From positions 1,736,001-1,800,000 of the forward strand of contig NZ_CP101497.1 of NCBI RefSeq assembly GCF_024362325.1: 64,000 bases of DNA, given 5' to 3'. Below the pieces are notes generated by a model that worked only from the letters and a program-made list of their open reading frames with translations, was not told the DNA's origin and searched no databases. This document shows, piece after piece, positions 40,705-50,664 of this stretch. The position numbers were made by a program, and so were the translations under genes. Source of the stretch: Microcella humidisoli. Its GTDB lineage: Bacteria > Actinomycetota > Actinomycetes > Actinomycetales > Microbacteriaceae. Each line of letters starts with the position of its first letter. The first letter of the stretch is position 1.

Positions 40705-41421
40705 GTGGCTTCGTGGTTCCGACGGCAGCGCCCTCGTGTCGAGGCGCCGACGCTGACCCCGCGCGACACCGCGGCGGGCGCTCTGCGCGTCGACCTCGCC
40801 GAGCTCGCCCCCGCGCCCGATTCGTTCCTCGGTCAGTGCGCCGCGCTGCACCTGGTGTTCATCGAGCAGCTGACCGCGGCCATGGCGAACGCCCCGCGCG
40901 TCGCCGATAAGGATGCGCTCGCTCGCGTCGCCGGCGTCGTGTTCGAGCGCTACCGCGGGTTCACCGCCGAGCTCGAGCGACTGCAGCTCGACAAGACCGA
41001 TGTCATGACGCCGCACCTCGACAGCGTCGAGGAGTTCAAGCGCCGCACGCAGGGCGGTGAATGGCACGAGCAGGTCGCGAGCGCCCATGTCGCGATCGGG
41101 TTCCTCACCGACTTTTGGATCCGCCTCGCCGCCGGTCTGCCGGGCGAACTGCGCGGTCGTGTGACGGCGGCGCTCACGGGAGGCGACATCGACGGCCCGA
41201 TGCACCGCATCCTCGAACGGGCGATCGCCGCCAACCCCACGCTCGCCTCGCGCCTGGCGCTGTGGTGCCGCCGGCTCGTGGGCGACACGATGCTGCAGGC
41301 CCGGTCGGCGCTCGTGCTGCACGGCGATCGTTCGAAAGACGAGGCGCAGATCGAGCCCGTCTTCACTGAGCTCATCGCGGAGCACACCCGCCGCATGGAC
41401 CGCCTCGGACTCACGGCGTAG
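40705..41421 (+). CDS. Ferritin-like fold protein (MiaE-like)
   Basis: 238 residues; GTG 6 nt after a TAGGCT -10. Mostly helical. It corresponds by position (between the DEAD helicase and DUF3107/adnA) to the mycobacterial Rv3210c type annotated as ferritin-like/MiaE-like. Candidate metal residues (E55 region, HLDSVEEF, EWHEQVASAHVAIG) are visible, but a complete di-iron set is not certain. Confidence 0.75.
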   Translation: MASWFRRQRPRVEAPTLTPRDTAAGALRVDLAELAPAPDSFLGQCAALHLVFIEQLTAAMANAPRVADKDALARVAGVVFERYRGFTAELERLQLDKTDVMTPHLDSVEEFKRRTQGGEWHEQVASAHVAIGFLTDFWIRLAAGLPGELRGRVTAALTGGDIDGPMHRILERAIAANPTLASRLALWCRRLVGDTMLQARSALVLHGDRSKDEAQIEPVFTELIAEHTRRMDRLGLTA

Positions 41422-41429
41422 GCGCATCC

Positions 41430-41747
41430 ATGTCGACGACGCAGCCGACTGGCGCCTTCCGCACTCTGCCCCGCACCCGCCTGGGCTGGTGGGGCTTCGG
41501 GATGCTCGGCGCGAGCGCGGCCCTGCAGCTCGTGCAGAGCGGCCTCGTGTGGGCGAGTAGCGCGTGGGGGCTCGATGCGGCCGTGCGGGTTCCTGTGCTC
41601 GTGTTCGTGCTCGTCATGGTCGCCGGGGTGCTCGTCTCGGCGCTCGCCGTCGTGCTGCGCCGCGACTACTCGATCATGATGATCGCGCTCGCGGCCGTCG
41701 TGCTCATCAGCCTCGGCGGCGTCGCCGTGCGCGCGTTCGCGGGCTAG
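41430..41747 (+). CDS. Small membrane protein, unknown function
   Basis: 105 residues, ATG 8 nt after the ferritin-like gene. Three hydrophobic segments (about 22-40, 52-72, 80-100). Probably cotranscribed with the upstream gene. No recognised family. Confidence 0.75.
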   Translation: MSTTQPTGAFRTLPRTRLGWWGFGMLGASAALQLVQSGLVWASSAWGLDAAVRVPVLVFVLVMVAGVLVSALAVVLRRDYSIMMIALAAVVLISLGGVAVRAFAG

Positions 41748-41770
41748 CGCCCCGCATCCGGAACCGGGGC

Positions 41771-42079
41771 TCAGGCCTTGGCGGCCGCGCTCGGCTTCAT
41801 GAGGCGCTCGAGCAGCTCGGCGTCGGCCTGCTCACGGCGCTTGGGCAGCGTCAGGGCGAGGGCGAGGGCGACGAGCGGGCCGCCGACGAGGGCGATGACC
41901 CAGATCCAGCCGCCGTCGAAGGGCAGACCGATCCACACGCAGATCGCCCAGATCGCCGCGGTCGCGGCGGCACCGACGAGCGGCACGAGCAGCAGGCCGT
42001 GCGCCTGGCGGCCGGGCGCGAGGTAGCGCACGCCGAGCGAGAGCGCGGCGCCGATGACCGTGACGAAGAGCAGTTCCAT
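41771..42079 (-). CDS. Small membrane protein, unknown function
   Basis: 102 residues from the ATG at 42079; a much longer in-phase frame above it is a shadow of adnA. Three hydrophobic segments and a charged tail KRREQADAELLERLMKP. A TACGCT -10-like element lies 7 nt upstream. Convergent with the preceding gene. Confidence 0.75.
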   Translation of the reverse strand: MELLFVTVIGAALSLGVRYLAPGRQAHGLLLVPLVGAAATAAIWAICVWIGLPFDGGWIWVIALVGGPLVALALALTLPKRREQADAELLERLMKPSAAAKA

Positions 42080-42114
42080 GCCTGCGAGCGTACCGGCTGC
42101 GCGGGGCGGGGGTG

Positions 42115-42339
42115 CTAGCCGACGAAGCCGACGCGACGAGCCGAGTCGCTGCCGATCTCGACGTAGCCGATCGCGGCGGTCGGCACGAGGTACTGCTTGC
42201 CCTTGCTGTCGGTGAGGCTCACGACGGGGGCGCCCTTCTCCATGGCGGCCGTGATGGCGGCCGTGATGTCGGCGGCCGACTCCGAGGTCTCGAAGGCGAG
42301 CTCGCGGGGGCTGTTGAGAATACCGATGCGAATGTCCAC
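42115..42339 (-). CDS. DUF3107 protein
   Basis: 74 residues, starting MDIRIGILNSPRELAFETSE; matches the small actinobacterial DUF3107 family (Rv3208A type). Soluble, alpha/beta. Function unknown. Its place beside adnA is conserved. Confidence 0.92.
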   Translation of the reverse strand: MDIRIGILNSPRELAFETSESAADITAAITAAMEKGAPVVSLTDSKGKQYLVPTAAIGYVEIGSDSARRVGFVG

Positions 42340-42452
42340 GGTCGTCAGCGTACCCGGCGCTCCCGGGGCGTTCCGCCGTGTTCACTGAGGGCGCACCGGG
42401 CGGCGCGGCACCGCCCTGCCGCGCTGTCGGCGCGCGCCGGTAGCGTGGCCCC

Positions 42453-45400
42453 GTGACCACCTTCGACGCCGCGCCGCCCCCGGTCACGGTCGGGGCGGTG
42501 CTGCTCGATGCCGAGCAGCAGCGGGTGGTGGATGCGCGGCGCACGCCCGGCGCGATCGTGCTCGGCGCGCCGGGGTCGGGCAAGACCACGGCCGTGGTCG
42601 AGCTGGTGGCGGCCGCCGTGCTCGACGACGGCGTCGACCCCGCGCGCGTGCTCGTGCTGACGCCGTCGCGCCGCACCGCGACGGCGCTGCGCGACCGGCT
42701 CGCGTTGCGGCTCGCCGCTCCCGCCGACAGCTCACGTGACGATTCGCACGATGCGATCGCGCATCGTGCGCTGCCCGGCCCGCTCGCCCGCTCGATCGCG
42801 GCGTACGCCTTCTCGGTCGTCACGGCATCCCATCGTCTCGGCGGGCTCGCCGAGCCTCGCCTGCTGAGCGGGGCCGACCAGGATTCCGACCTCGCCGAGC
42901 TGCTCGACCGCAGCGAGCTCGAGGCGATCCTCGGCCCCGACGCGGCGCCCGGCCCGGCCTGGCCCGAGCACCTGGGGCCCGAGGTGCGTCGGCTGCCCGC
43001 CTTCCGCACCGAGCTGCGCGACGCCATCGCGCGGCTGAGCGAGCACGGCTGGAGCACCGATCGACTGCGCGCCGCGGCGCAGGAGCGCGCGCTGCCCGCG
43101 TGGGTCGCGATCGCCGATTTCGTCGACGAGTACCGCAGCATCCTCGGCGCGTCTCGGCCGGGGCAGCTCGATCCGGCCGAGCTCGTGCGGGCCGCCGTCG
43201 GGCTCGTGCGCGACCCGGTGCACGGCATGCCGCCCGCGCCGCAGCTCGTCGTGCTCGACGACGCCCACGACGCGACCCCGAGCGGCATCGACCTCGTGGC
43301 CGCACTTGCGGCGCAGGGGGCAACGGTGATCGCGCTCGGCGACCCCGACCTCGCCGCCAACACGTTCCGCGGCGCCGAGCCCGAGGCGCTCGCGCACCTG
43401 CCGGCGGCGCTCGGCTGGCGCGACAGCCGGCCGATCGTGCTGCCGCTCGTGCACCGGCACGGCTCGGCGCTGCGCGGGCTCGCGGCCGACGTCACGCAGC
43501 GCATCGGCGCGGCCGCCGCAGGCATGCAGCGCAAGGCCGTCGCGGTCGAGGTCCGCGCCGACGACGACGCCGACCCGCGCGCGATCCCCGCCAACTGGGG
43601 CGGCCCGCTTGTGGCCCTCGAGGCGCCCAATCCCACGCGGGAGCGCGCGCTCGTCGCCGACCTGCTGCGCGAGCGGCACCTGCTCGACGGCGTGCCCTAC
43701 GGCCGCATGGCCGTGATCGTGCGCAGCGGCACGATGGTTCCGGGCATCGTGCGCGCGCTCGGCCAGGCCGAGGTGCCCGTGCAGTCGACGGCTGCCGGAC
43801 GGCCGCTGCGTGAACATCCGGCGGCCCGTGCCCTCATTCGCCACGTCGATGTCGGGGTCGGGCGCGCGCCGCTCGACGCCGCAGCGGCCACCGAGCTGCT
43901 GCTCGGCCCGCTCGGCGGCCTCGACCGCGTCGGCCTGCGGCGCCTGCGTCGGGCGCTGCGCGCCGAAGAACTCGCGGGCGAGGGCGACCGCCCTGCCGAC
44001 GAGCTGCTGGTGGATGCCCTCACCGCGCCCGACCGCCTCGCCACGATCGACCACCGCATCGCCCGCCGCGCGGCGCGGCTGGCCCGCACGCTGCAGTCGA
44101 TCGGCGAGCGGCACGCGGCCGGAGCCACGGTCGACGAGTTGCTCTGGCTCGCGTGGAGCGAGTCGCACGTCGCCGAGACCTGGCGCCGCGAGGCGGCCGG
44201 GTTCGGGGTCGCGGCGGCCGAGGCGAACCGCGCGCTCGACGCCGTCGTCGCCCTGTTCACCGCCGCGGCGACGATCGTCGACACCGTGCCCGACGCGACG
44301 GTCGAGTCGTTCCTCGCGCGCGTGCTCGACAGCGATGTCGGCGACGACCTGCTCGCACCCCTCCGCGGCGACGACGCCGTGCTCGTCGCGACGCCCTCCG
44401 CCGTGACCGGGCTCGAGGCCGACGTCGTCGTGATCGCCGGCCTCACCGAGGGCGTGTGGCCCAACACGCGCATTCGCGGCACGCTGCTCGGCGCTCCGCT
44501 CATCAGCCGCATCGCGCGCGGTCTGCCCGTCGACGACCTCGACGAGCGCCGCATCGTGCTCGACGACGAGTTGCGCATGTTCGCCCTCGCCGCCACGCGC
44601 GCGCGGCGGCAGCTCGTCGTCACCGCGACGGCGGGTGACGACGAGCAGCCGAGCGCGCTCTTCGCGCTCGTGCGCGAGCACGCGCGGCGCGAGCGCGCCG
44701 AGGCGCTCGGGCACGACGCGTCGGCGACGAGGCCGGAAGCCGTCGCCGCCCTCGATGCGGCGATCGCGGCATCCGGAGCCCGCCCGGTGCGGGCGCGCTC
44801 GCTGCGCCGCCTCGTCGGGCGCCTGCGGCGCGAGCTCGTCGACGACGACCGCCTCGCGCGCGACCGCGACCGGGCCGAGGCCGCCCTTGCGCTCGCGCGG
44901 CTCGCGGCCGAGCGCGTGCCGGGGGCGAGCCCCGAGGCCTGGTGGGGGCTGCTCGCACCCTCGACCGAAGCGCCGCTGTTCGCCGAGGCCGAGACGGTGC
45001 CGCTCTCGCCCTCGAAGCTCGAGGCCATCGAGCGCTCGCCGCTCGACTGGTTCCTCGACACGGTCGCGCCCGGCGAGACGGGCCCCGCCATGGGCATCGG
45101 CACGATCGTGCACTGGGCCATGGAGACCGCGCGCGAGCCCGAAGTCGATGCCATCTGGGCCGCGATCGAGAGCCGGTGGAGCGAGCTCGTGTTCGAGTCG
45201 CCCTGGCTTGCCGAGCAGCAGCGCCGCCTGGCTCGGCGGTATGCGCTCGGCGTCGCGGCGTACCTGCGCGACGCTGAGGCAGAAGGTCGCGGACTCGTCG
45301 CCGCCGAGCAGCGCTTCGAGGCTGTCGTCGACCGTGCGCGCGTCTCGGGCATCGTCGACCGCCTCGAGGTGGATGCCGACGGCGGTGTGCGCATCATCGA

Positions 45401-45773
45401 CCTCAAGACGGGCCGCCCGCTCACGAAGCAGGCCGACATCGACGAGCATGCGCAGCTCGGCGCCTACCAGCTCGCCTACGCCGACGGCGCCTTCGACGAG
45501 GTGCTCGACGCCGTGCTCGAGGGGCTGCCGCACCGGGCGGGCGGGGCGCGGCTGCTCTACGTGCGCGAGGGCACGAAGGGCAGCGACTACCGCGAGGCCG
45601 TGCAGGCGCCGCTCGACGCCGAGCAGCTCGAGGGGTTCCGCGAGCGGCTGCGCCAGGCCGTCGCGGCCATCGCGGTCGCGCGGCTCACGGGCGTGCGCAC
45701 GATCGACCGGTTCGATTTCTCGGCTGCGGCCCACCGCATCCACCGCGTCGGGGCGGTGACGGGCGATGAGTGA
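42453..45773 (+). CDS. adnA: AdnA-like helicase-nuclease subunit
   Basis: 1106 residues; GTG 6 nt after a TAGCGT -10. UvrD-type motor (Walker A GAPGSGKTT, residues 38-46) and C-terminal RecB-type nuclease (GIVDRLEVD, then IIDLKTGRP near residue 983, and QLGAYQLAY). The Walker B region reads VVLDDAHDA (near 269) instead of DEYQD, as expected for the weaker AdnA motor. Forms AdnAB with the next gene for double-strand break end resection. No cysteine occurs anywhere in the protein, so there is no AddB-type Fe-S clamp. Overlaps adnB by 8 nt. Confidence 0.9.
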   Translation: MTTFDAAPPPVTVGAVLLDAEQQRVVDARRTPGAIVLGAPGSGKTTAVVELVAAAVLDDGVDPARVLVLTPSRRTATALRDRLALRLAAPADSSRDDSHDAIAHRALPGPLARSIAAYAFSVVTASHRLGGLAEPRLLSGADQDSDLAELLDRSELEAILGPDAAPGPAWPEHLGPEVRRLPAFRTELRDAIARLSEHGWSTDRLRAAAQERALPAWVAIADFVDEYRSILGASRPGQLDPAELVRAAVGLVRDPVHGMPPAPQLVVLDDAHDATPSGIDLVAALAAQGATVIALGDPDLAANTFRGAEPEALAHLPAALGWRDSRPIVLPLVHRHGSALRGLAADVTQRIGAAAAGMQRKAVAVEVRADDDADPRAIPANWGGPLVALEAPNPTRERALVADLLRERHLLDGVPYGRMAVIVRSGTMVPGIVRALGQAEVPVQSTAAGRPLREHPAARALIRHVDVGVGRAPLDAAAATELLLGPLGGLDRVGLRRLRRALRAEELAGEGDRPADELLVDALTAPDRLATIDHRIARRAARLARTLQSIGERHAAGATVDELLWLAWSESHVAETWRREAAGFGVAAAEANRALDAVVALFTAAATIVDTVPDATVESFLARVLDSDVGDDLLAPLRGDDAVLVATPSAVTGLEADVVVIAGLTEGVWPNTRIRGTLLGAPLISRIARGLPVDDLDERRIVLDDELRMFALAATRARRQLVVTATAGDDEQPSALFALVREHARRERAEALGHDASATRPEAVAALDAAIAASGARPVRARSLRRLVGRLRRELVDDDRLARDRDRAEAALALARLAAERVPGASPEAWWGLLAPSTEAPLFAEAETVPLSPSKLEAIERSPLDWFLDTVAPGETGPAMGIGTIVHWAMETAREPEVDAIWAAIESRWSELVFESPWLAEQQRRLARRYALGVAAYLRDAEAEGRGLVAAEQRFEAVVDRARVSGIVDRLEVDADGGVRIIDLKTGRPLTKQADIDEHAQLGAYQLAYADGAFDEVLDAVLEGLPHRAGGARLLYVREGTKGSDYREAVQAPLDAEQLEGFRERLRQAVAAIAVARLTGVRTIDRFDFSAAAHRIHRVGAVTGDE

Positions 45774-48700
45774 GCGGATGCGCCCGAGGTTCAGCGCGCT
45801 CGATATCGCGCGCGAGCTGCAGCAGCCCGAGCCGACCGACGAGCAGCAGGCTGTGATCGAGGCGCCGCTCGCGCCGGCGCTCGTCGTCGCCGGGGCCGGC
45901 TCGGGCAAGACGGAGACGATGGCGGCGCGCGTGCTGTGGCTCGTGGCCAACGGCCTCGTCGCCCCCGAGCACGTGCTCGGCCTGACGTTCACGCGCAAGG
46001 CGGCGGGCGAGCTCGCTGCGCGCATCCGGCGGCGGCTCGTGCAGCTCGAGGCCTCGGGGCTGCTCGACGCGTCGGGCGTCGTCATCGACGCCTTCACGCA
46101 ACCGACCGTGGCCACCTACAACTCGTTCGCCTCGAGCCTCTACCGCGACCACGCCGTGCTCATCGGGCGCGACCCCGACGGCGTCGTGCTGCGCGAGGCG
46201 AGCGCGTGGCAGCTCGCGCGCGAACTCGTGACGACCGCGCGCGATGAGCGGCTCGCCGACCTCGACCTCAGTGTCGACAAGCTCACGGCCGCGACGCTGC
46301 AGCTGGCGCACGCCGTCGCCGAGCACGACGCCGACATCGCCGACGTGCGCCGCGTCATCACCGAGTTCCTCGGCGTGGCGGAACTGCCGCTCGGCGACCG
46401 CTTCGAACGGCGCGCCGAGTTCGAGAAGCTCATGGCGCTCGGCGCGACGCTGCCCATCGTCGACCTCGTCGAGAAACTGCAGCAGGTGAAGCAGCGCGAC
46501 GGCTACGTCGAGTTCGCCGACCAGGTGAGTCTCGCGCTCTCGATCGTGCGGCGGCATGCGGGCGTGGGCGAGCAGTTGCGCGAGCGCTACCGTGTCGTGC
46601 TGCTCGACGAGTACCAGGACACGAACGTGGCGCAGACCTGGCTGCTCGGCGAGCTGTTCGGGGGCACTCCGGTCATGGCGGTCGGCGACCCGCACCAGTC
46701 GATCTACGGCTGGCGCGGCGCGAGCGCCTCGAACCTCGACGACTTCGCCGGGCGGTTCGTGAGCGGCGCGGGCGACACGGTCGGGCGCTACTCGCTCAGC
46801 ACCTCGTGGCGCAACGGCACCGCGATCCTGCAGGCCGCGAACGCCTTAGTCGAACCGCTCAGCGCCCGCGGGGGAGTCGCGGTCGAGACGCTCACGCCCT
46901 CGCGCGTCGCGAGCGCATGCCCGATCGAGGTCGCATTCGACGAGACCCTGCACGATGAAGCGCGCGCGGTCGCTGCCTGGCTCGCCGAGCGTGTCGCCGA
47001 GCCGCCACCGGGCAGCGCTCCTGACGCCGTCGACGCCGAGGGGCGCCCGCTGCGGGCGAGCGCCGCGCTGCTCATGCGCAACCGCACGACGCAGCCCGTC
47101 TTCCTCGCCGCCCTGCGCGAGGCGAAGGTGCCCGTGCACGTGCTCGGCATCGGCGGCCTGCTCGAGCAGCCCGAGATCGCCGACCTCGTGAGCGCGCTCG
47201 CGGTCATCGACGACCCTTCCGCGGGCACCGAGCTCGTGCGCCTTCTTGCGGGCCCGCGCTGGCGCATCGGCGTCGCCGACCTGCACGCGCTCAGCCGCAT
47301 CGCCTCGTGGCTGCGAGACCGCGACCTCGCGCAGCGCGCCTTCAGCGACGAGGTGAAGGCCCGGCTGCGCGCATCCGTCGCCCGCACCGACGGGGTGTCG
47401 CTCGTCGACGCCCTCGACTTCGTGGCGACAGCGTCCGATGGCCATTCGCAGCTGGCCGCCCTGAGCCCCGCCGGTCTCGAACGGCTACAGGATGCTGGCC
47501 GCCTGTTCGCGACCCTGCGCACCCGCACGGCCCTCGATCTGCCCGACCTCGTGGTGGCGGTCGAGCACGACCTCATGCTCGACATCGAGGTCGCGGCGAA
47601 CCCCGCGCGCTCGCTCGGCGAGGCGCCGCGCGAGGCGTTCCACGAGGCGCTCGACGGCTATCTGGCGCTCGCCGACCACGCGACCCTCGGCGGGTTCCTC
47701 GGCTGGCTGCGCGAGGCCGAGTGGCGCGACAACCTCTCGCCGCGCTCGGAGGATCCGGAGCCCGGCACGGTGCAGGTGCTCACCATCCACGGCTCGAAGG
47801 GGCTCGAGTGGGATCACGTCGTCGTGCCGCGACTCGTCGACGGTGAGCTGCCGAGCACGCCGCGCGACGGCACGGTCGGCTGGCTGCGCCTCGGCGTGCT
47901 GCCCTACGAGTTGCGCGGCGATGCCCCCGAGCTGCCGGTATTCGACTGGCGCTCAGCCGAGTCCCGCAAGGAGCTGCTGCAGCGCCGCGAGGCCTTCAGC
48001 GCGGCGGTGGGCGAGCACCTCGAGCGCGAAGAGCGCCGCCTCGCCTACGTCGCGGTGACGCGCGCGCGGCACCGATTGCTGCTGACGGGCTCGTTCTGGG
48101 CGTCGCAGAAGGCTGCCCGCGGTCCGAGCCCGTACCTGCGCGCGCTCGAGCAGCGCGGCATCATCGGCCCGCTGCCCGAGGCGCCGCAGCATGAGGAGAA
48201 CCCGACCGTCGACGACAGCGGCGACGAGCCGTGGTGGCCGCTCGACCCGTTCGGGGCGCGACGCGAGCGGGTGGTGGCGGCGGCCGAGCGGGTGCGCGCG
48301 GCCGATCCGGCGGTGCGCGGAGACGATCGCCGGGGCTGGCAGCGCGAGATCGACCTGCTGCTGGCCGAGCGCGCCGAGCGCCTCGCCGCGAGCGGCCGTG
48401 TAACGGTTCCGCTGCGGGTGCCCGCCTCGTCGTTCAAAGACTTCATCACCGCTCCGGCCGAGGTCGCCGAGCGACTGCGCCGCCCGATGCCGCAGCGGCC
48501 GTACCGCGCGACGAGGCTCGGCACGGTGTTTCACCGCTGGGTCGAGCAGCGCTACGGCCTGGGGGCGATGCCCGACGCCGTCGACGGCCTCGATGCCGAG
48601 TTCGACGTCGCGGCGGGTGGGCTCGCGGGAGCGGCATCCGGTGCCGTCGCGCGCGGGGGAGCGGTCGACGGCATCGATCCGGATGCGCTGCTCGCCCTGC

Positions 48701-49116
48701 AGGCGACCTTCGAGCGCTCGGCCTGGGCCACGCGCACCCCGATCGATGTGGAGCGCGAGCTGCACCTGCCCTTCGAGGGGCGCATCCTGATCTGCAAGAT
48801 CGACGCCGTCTACTCGACCGACCCCGACTTCGACCCCGTGCGCGACGGGTCGGGCGGCCCGGGCTCGACGCGTCGCCCCCGCAGCGTCGAGATCGTCGAC
48901 TGGAAGACCGGCAAGGCGCCGCGCGACGACGCCGACCGCGCGGCGAAAGAGCTGCAGCTCGCGCTCTACCGGCTCGCCTACGCGCGCTGGGCGGGGCTGC
49001 CCCTCGAGGCGGTGACGGCCGCCTTCTACTTCGTCGTCGACGACGCCGAGCTGCGCCCCGAGTCGTTGCTCGACGAGGACGAGCTGCGCGCGCTCTGGCG
49101 GGCCGCCGTCGGCTGA
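45766..49116 (+). CDS. adnB: AdnB-like helicase-nuclease subunit
   Basis: 1116 residues. UvrD-type motor with Walker A AGAGSGKTE (about 46-54), FTRKAAGELAARI, canonical Walker B LLLDEYQDTN (about 278-287), GDPHQSIYGWRGA, and VLTIHGSKGLEWDHV. C-terminal nuclease: ICKIDAVY then EIVDWKTGK (near 1044) and QLALYRLAYA. The stronger motor of the AdnAB pair. This is the last conserved gene before the catabolic island. Confidence 0.92.
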   Translation: MSERMRPRFSALDIARELQQPEPTDEQQAVIEAPLAPALVVAGAGSGKTETMAARVLWLVANGLVAPEHVLGLTFTRKAAGELAARIRRRLVQLEASGLLDASGVVIDAFTQPTVATYNSFASSLYRDHAVLIGRDPDGVVLREASAWQLARELVTTARDERLADLDLSVDKLTAATLQLAHAVAEHDADIADVRRVITEFLGVAELPLGDRFERRAEFEKLMALGATLPIVDLVEKLQQVKQRDGYVEFADQVSLALSIVRRHAGVGEQLRERYRVVLLDEYQDTNVAQTWLLGELFGGTPVMAVGDPHQSIYGWRGASASNLDDFAGRFVSGAGDTVGRYSLSTSWRNGTAILQAANALVEPLSARGGVAVETLTPSRVASACPIEVAFDETLHDEARAVAAWLAERVAEPPPGSAPDAVDAEGRPLRASAALLMRNRTTQPVFLAALREAKVPVHVLGIGGLLEQPEIADLVSALAVIDDPSAGTELVRLLAGPRWRIGVADLHALSRIASWLRDRDLAQRAFSDEVKARLRASVARTDGVSLVDALDFVATASDGHSQLAALSPAGLERLQDAGRLFATLRTRTALDLPDLVVAVEHDLMLDIEVAANPARSLGEAPREAFHEALDGYLALADHATLGGFLGWLREAEWRDNLSPRSEDPEPGTVQVLTIHGSKGLEWDHVVVPRLVDGELPSTPRDGTVGWLRLGVLPYELRGDAPELPVFDWRSAESRKELLQRREAFSAAVGEHLEREERRLAYVAVTRARHRLLLTGSFWASQKAARGPSPYLRALEQRGIIGPLPEAPQHEENPTVDDSGDEPWWPLDPFGARRERVVAAAERVRAADPAVRGDDRRGWQREIDLLLAERAERLAASGRVTVPLRVPASSFKDFITAPAEVAERLRRPMPQRPYRATRLGTVFHRWVEQRYGLGAMPDAVDGLDAEFDVAAGGLAGAASGAVARGGAVDGIDPDALLALQATFERSAWATRTPIDVERELHLPFEGRILICKIDAVYSTDPDFDPVRDGSGGPGSTRRPRSVEIVDWKTGKAPRDDADRAAKELQLALYRLAYARWAGLPLEAVTAAFYFVVDDAELRPESLLDEDELRALWRAAVG

Positions 49117-49430
49117 CCGCGCTCGCACCCTGCGCCGGTGCGGCCCGGCCGCGCAGCGTGCCTGCCCCGCTCTCGTCCTGCGAAGCCGCGGCCAGCCCCC
49201 GCCGCGCGCTCGCCCCGCCCGTGTCGCTCCGCGATAGCTGGCTCCCTGTTCACGCAATGTGCCTCCCGTGGCATGTGCCGCGAACGGCACACAGCCCGAG
49301 CGGTTCCTCCTGCCTCATCGCTCACTGATTCGGACACCTCGCACGGTGCGTTCCGTGCGATGTGTCGGAAGCAGTGCGACGCGCGCGACGGACCAGGGTC
49401 GAGGGGCGGCAGTGACGGACGACTGCCGAG
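49117..49430. other. 314-bp gap between convergent adnB and ferredoxin reductase genes
   Basis: No ORF I would trust. It holds two hairpins: TGTGCCG/CGGCACA with a CGAA loop (49274-49291), and a 16-bp imperfect stem (49331-49346 with 49353-49368, two mismatches, 6-nt loop). Probably a bidirectional terminator zone and one border of the catabolic island. No attachment-site or transposon-like ends seen. Confidence 0.6.
49331..49368. terminator. Probable terminator hairpin
   Basis: Sixteen-base arms with two mismatches around a TGCGTT loop, between convergent genes. No T-run. Confidence 0.5.
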
Positions 49431-50660
49431 CTACGCGGGCGGACCAGCCTGGGCCGGGAGCACGAAGCGCGTGCGGTACGCCTGCACGGCGCTGCGCATC
49501 CCGATGCCGCACACGCCGACGAGCTCCTCGCCGCGGAAGTACTCGACCACGCACTCGTCGTCGACCCGCCCTGCGACGAGCTCGCTGCGATCGGCGAGGT
49601 AGGTCATGCCGAAGGCGAGCAGGTGCGCGTCGTACTGGTCGCTCCAGAACGAGGGCAGCGGGGCGAAGCCCGCGGCCGCGAGGGGCTCGCAGTCGTCGCC
49701 CGCGAGCTGCGCGGCGATGAGCTGGCCGGCCCGCTTGCCGGTCTCGGTCGGCAGGTTCCAGTGCTCGACCCGACGCGGCACGTCGTCGAAAAGCGGGTTG
49801 GCATAGCGGGCCACGTCGCCCACCGCGAAGATCTCGGGGTGCACCGTGCCGTCGGCGCCGACCGCGCGCAGCCCGCCGTCGACGAGCACCCCGTTCGACA
49901 CGTCGAGGCCCGAGCCCTCGAGCCACTCGGTGTTGGGGTCGCTGCCGACCGCGACGATGAGCACGTCGCACTCGAGCATGACCCCGCTCGTGAGGATGAC
50001 GCGCTCGACCGAGGGGTCGCCGACGAGCCCGAACAGCGACTCGCCCGTGAAGAACCGCACCCCGTGCTCCTCGTGGCGACGGCGCATCTCCGCGCCGAGC
50101 AGCGGGCCGAGCGCCCGCTCGAGCGGCACGCGGCTCTGCGTCACGATCGACACGGTCGCACCGTTCTTGGCCGCCGTCGCCGCGATCTCACAGCCGACGA
50201 ACCCCGAGCCGAGAATGACGACGTTCGCGCCCGGCCGCAGCACGTCGCGTAGCGCGACGGCGTCGTCAAGCGTGCGCAGCACGTGGATGCCGCCGAGCCC
50301 GTGGTCGTCGATCGGCAGCCCCTTGGGGCGCAGCCCGGTCGCGATCACGAGCGCGCTGTAGGGATGCTCATCCCCGGCATCGTCGACGACCACCCGCCGC
50401 ACGGCATCGAGCGACACCGCCGCGCGCCCGAGCACCCACGAGACCCCCTCCTCGAGCGCTGAGCGGATGGGGAACGCGACCTCCGCGTGCCCGTGCCCCT
50501 CGGTCTGCAGCAGCTCCTTCGAGAGGGGCGGGCGGTTGTACGGCGCGTGCGCCTCGGCACCGAGGAACTCGATGGGCCCCGCGTAGCCGGCGCGCCGCGC
50601 GCCCTCGGCGGTGCGGAGGCCGGCCATGGAGGCTCCGACGATCATGAGCGGAGCATCCAT
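49431..50660 (-). CDS. NAD(P)H:ferredoxin reductase (FAD), P450 redox partner
   Basis: 409 residues. Putidaredoxin-reductase/rubredoxin-reductase type: FAD-binding MIVGASMAGLRTAEGARRAG (residues 6-25), NAD-binding VVILGSGFVGCEIAA (about 148-162) and the C-terminal GDVARYANPLF FAD motif. Transfers electrons from NAD(P)H to the ferredoxin encoded 4 nt upstream. Last gene of the five-gene minus operon; the only P450 in the window is encoded 4 kb away in the same island. Confidence 0.92.
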   Translation of the reverse strand: MDAPLMIVGASMAGLRTAEGARRAGYAGPIEFLGAEAHAPYNRPPLSKELLQTEGHGHAEVAFPIRSALEEGVSWVLGRAAVSLDAVRRVVVDDAGDEHPYSALVIATGLRPKGLPIDDHGLGGIHVLRTLDDAVALRDVLRPGANVVILGSGFVGCEIAATAAKNGATVSIVTQSRVPLERALGPLLGAEMRRRHEEHGVRFFTGESLFGLVGDPSVERVILTSGVMLECDVLIVAVGSDPNTEWLEGSGLDVSNGVLVDGGLRAVGADGTVHPEIFAVGDVARYANPLFDDVPRRVEHWNLPTETGKRAGQLIAAQLAGDDCEPLAAAGFAPLPSFWSDQYDAHLLAFGMTYLADRSELVAGRVDDECVVEYFRGEELVGVCGIGMRSAVQAYRTRFVLPAQAGPPA

Positions 50661-50664
50661 CGGA

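Noticed and set aside
41771-43636. 621-codon minus frame
   Set aside because: Only its last 102 codons, from the ATG at 42079, make a sensible membrane protein; the rest is antisense to DUF3107 flank and adnA.
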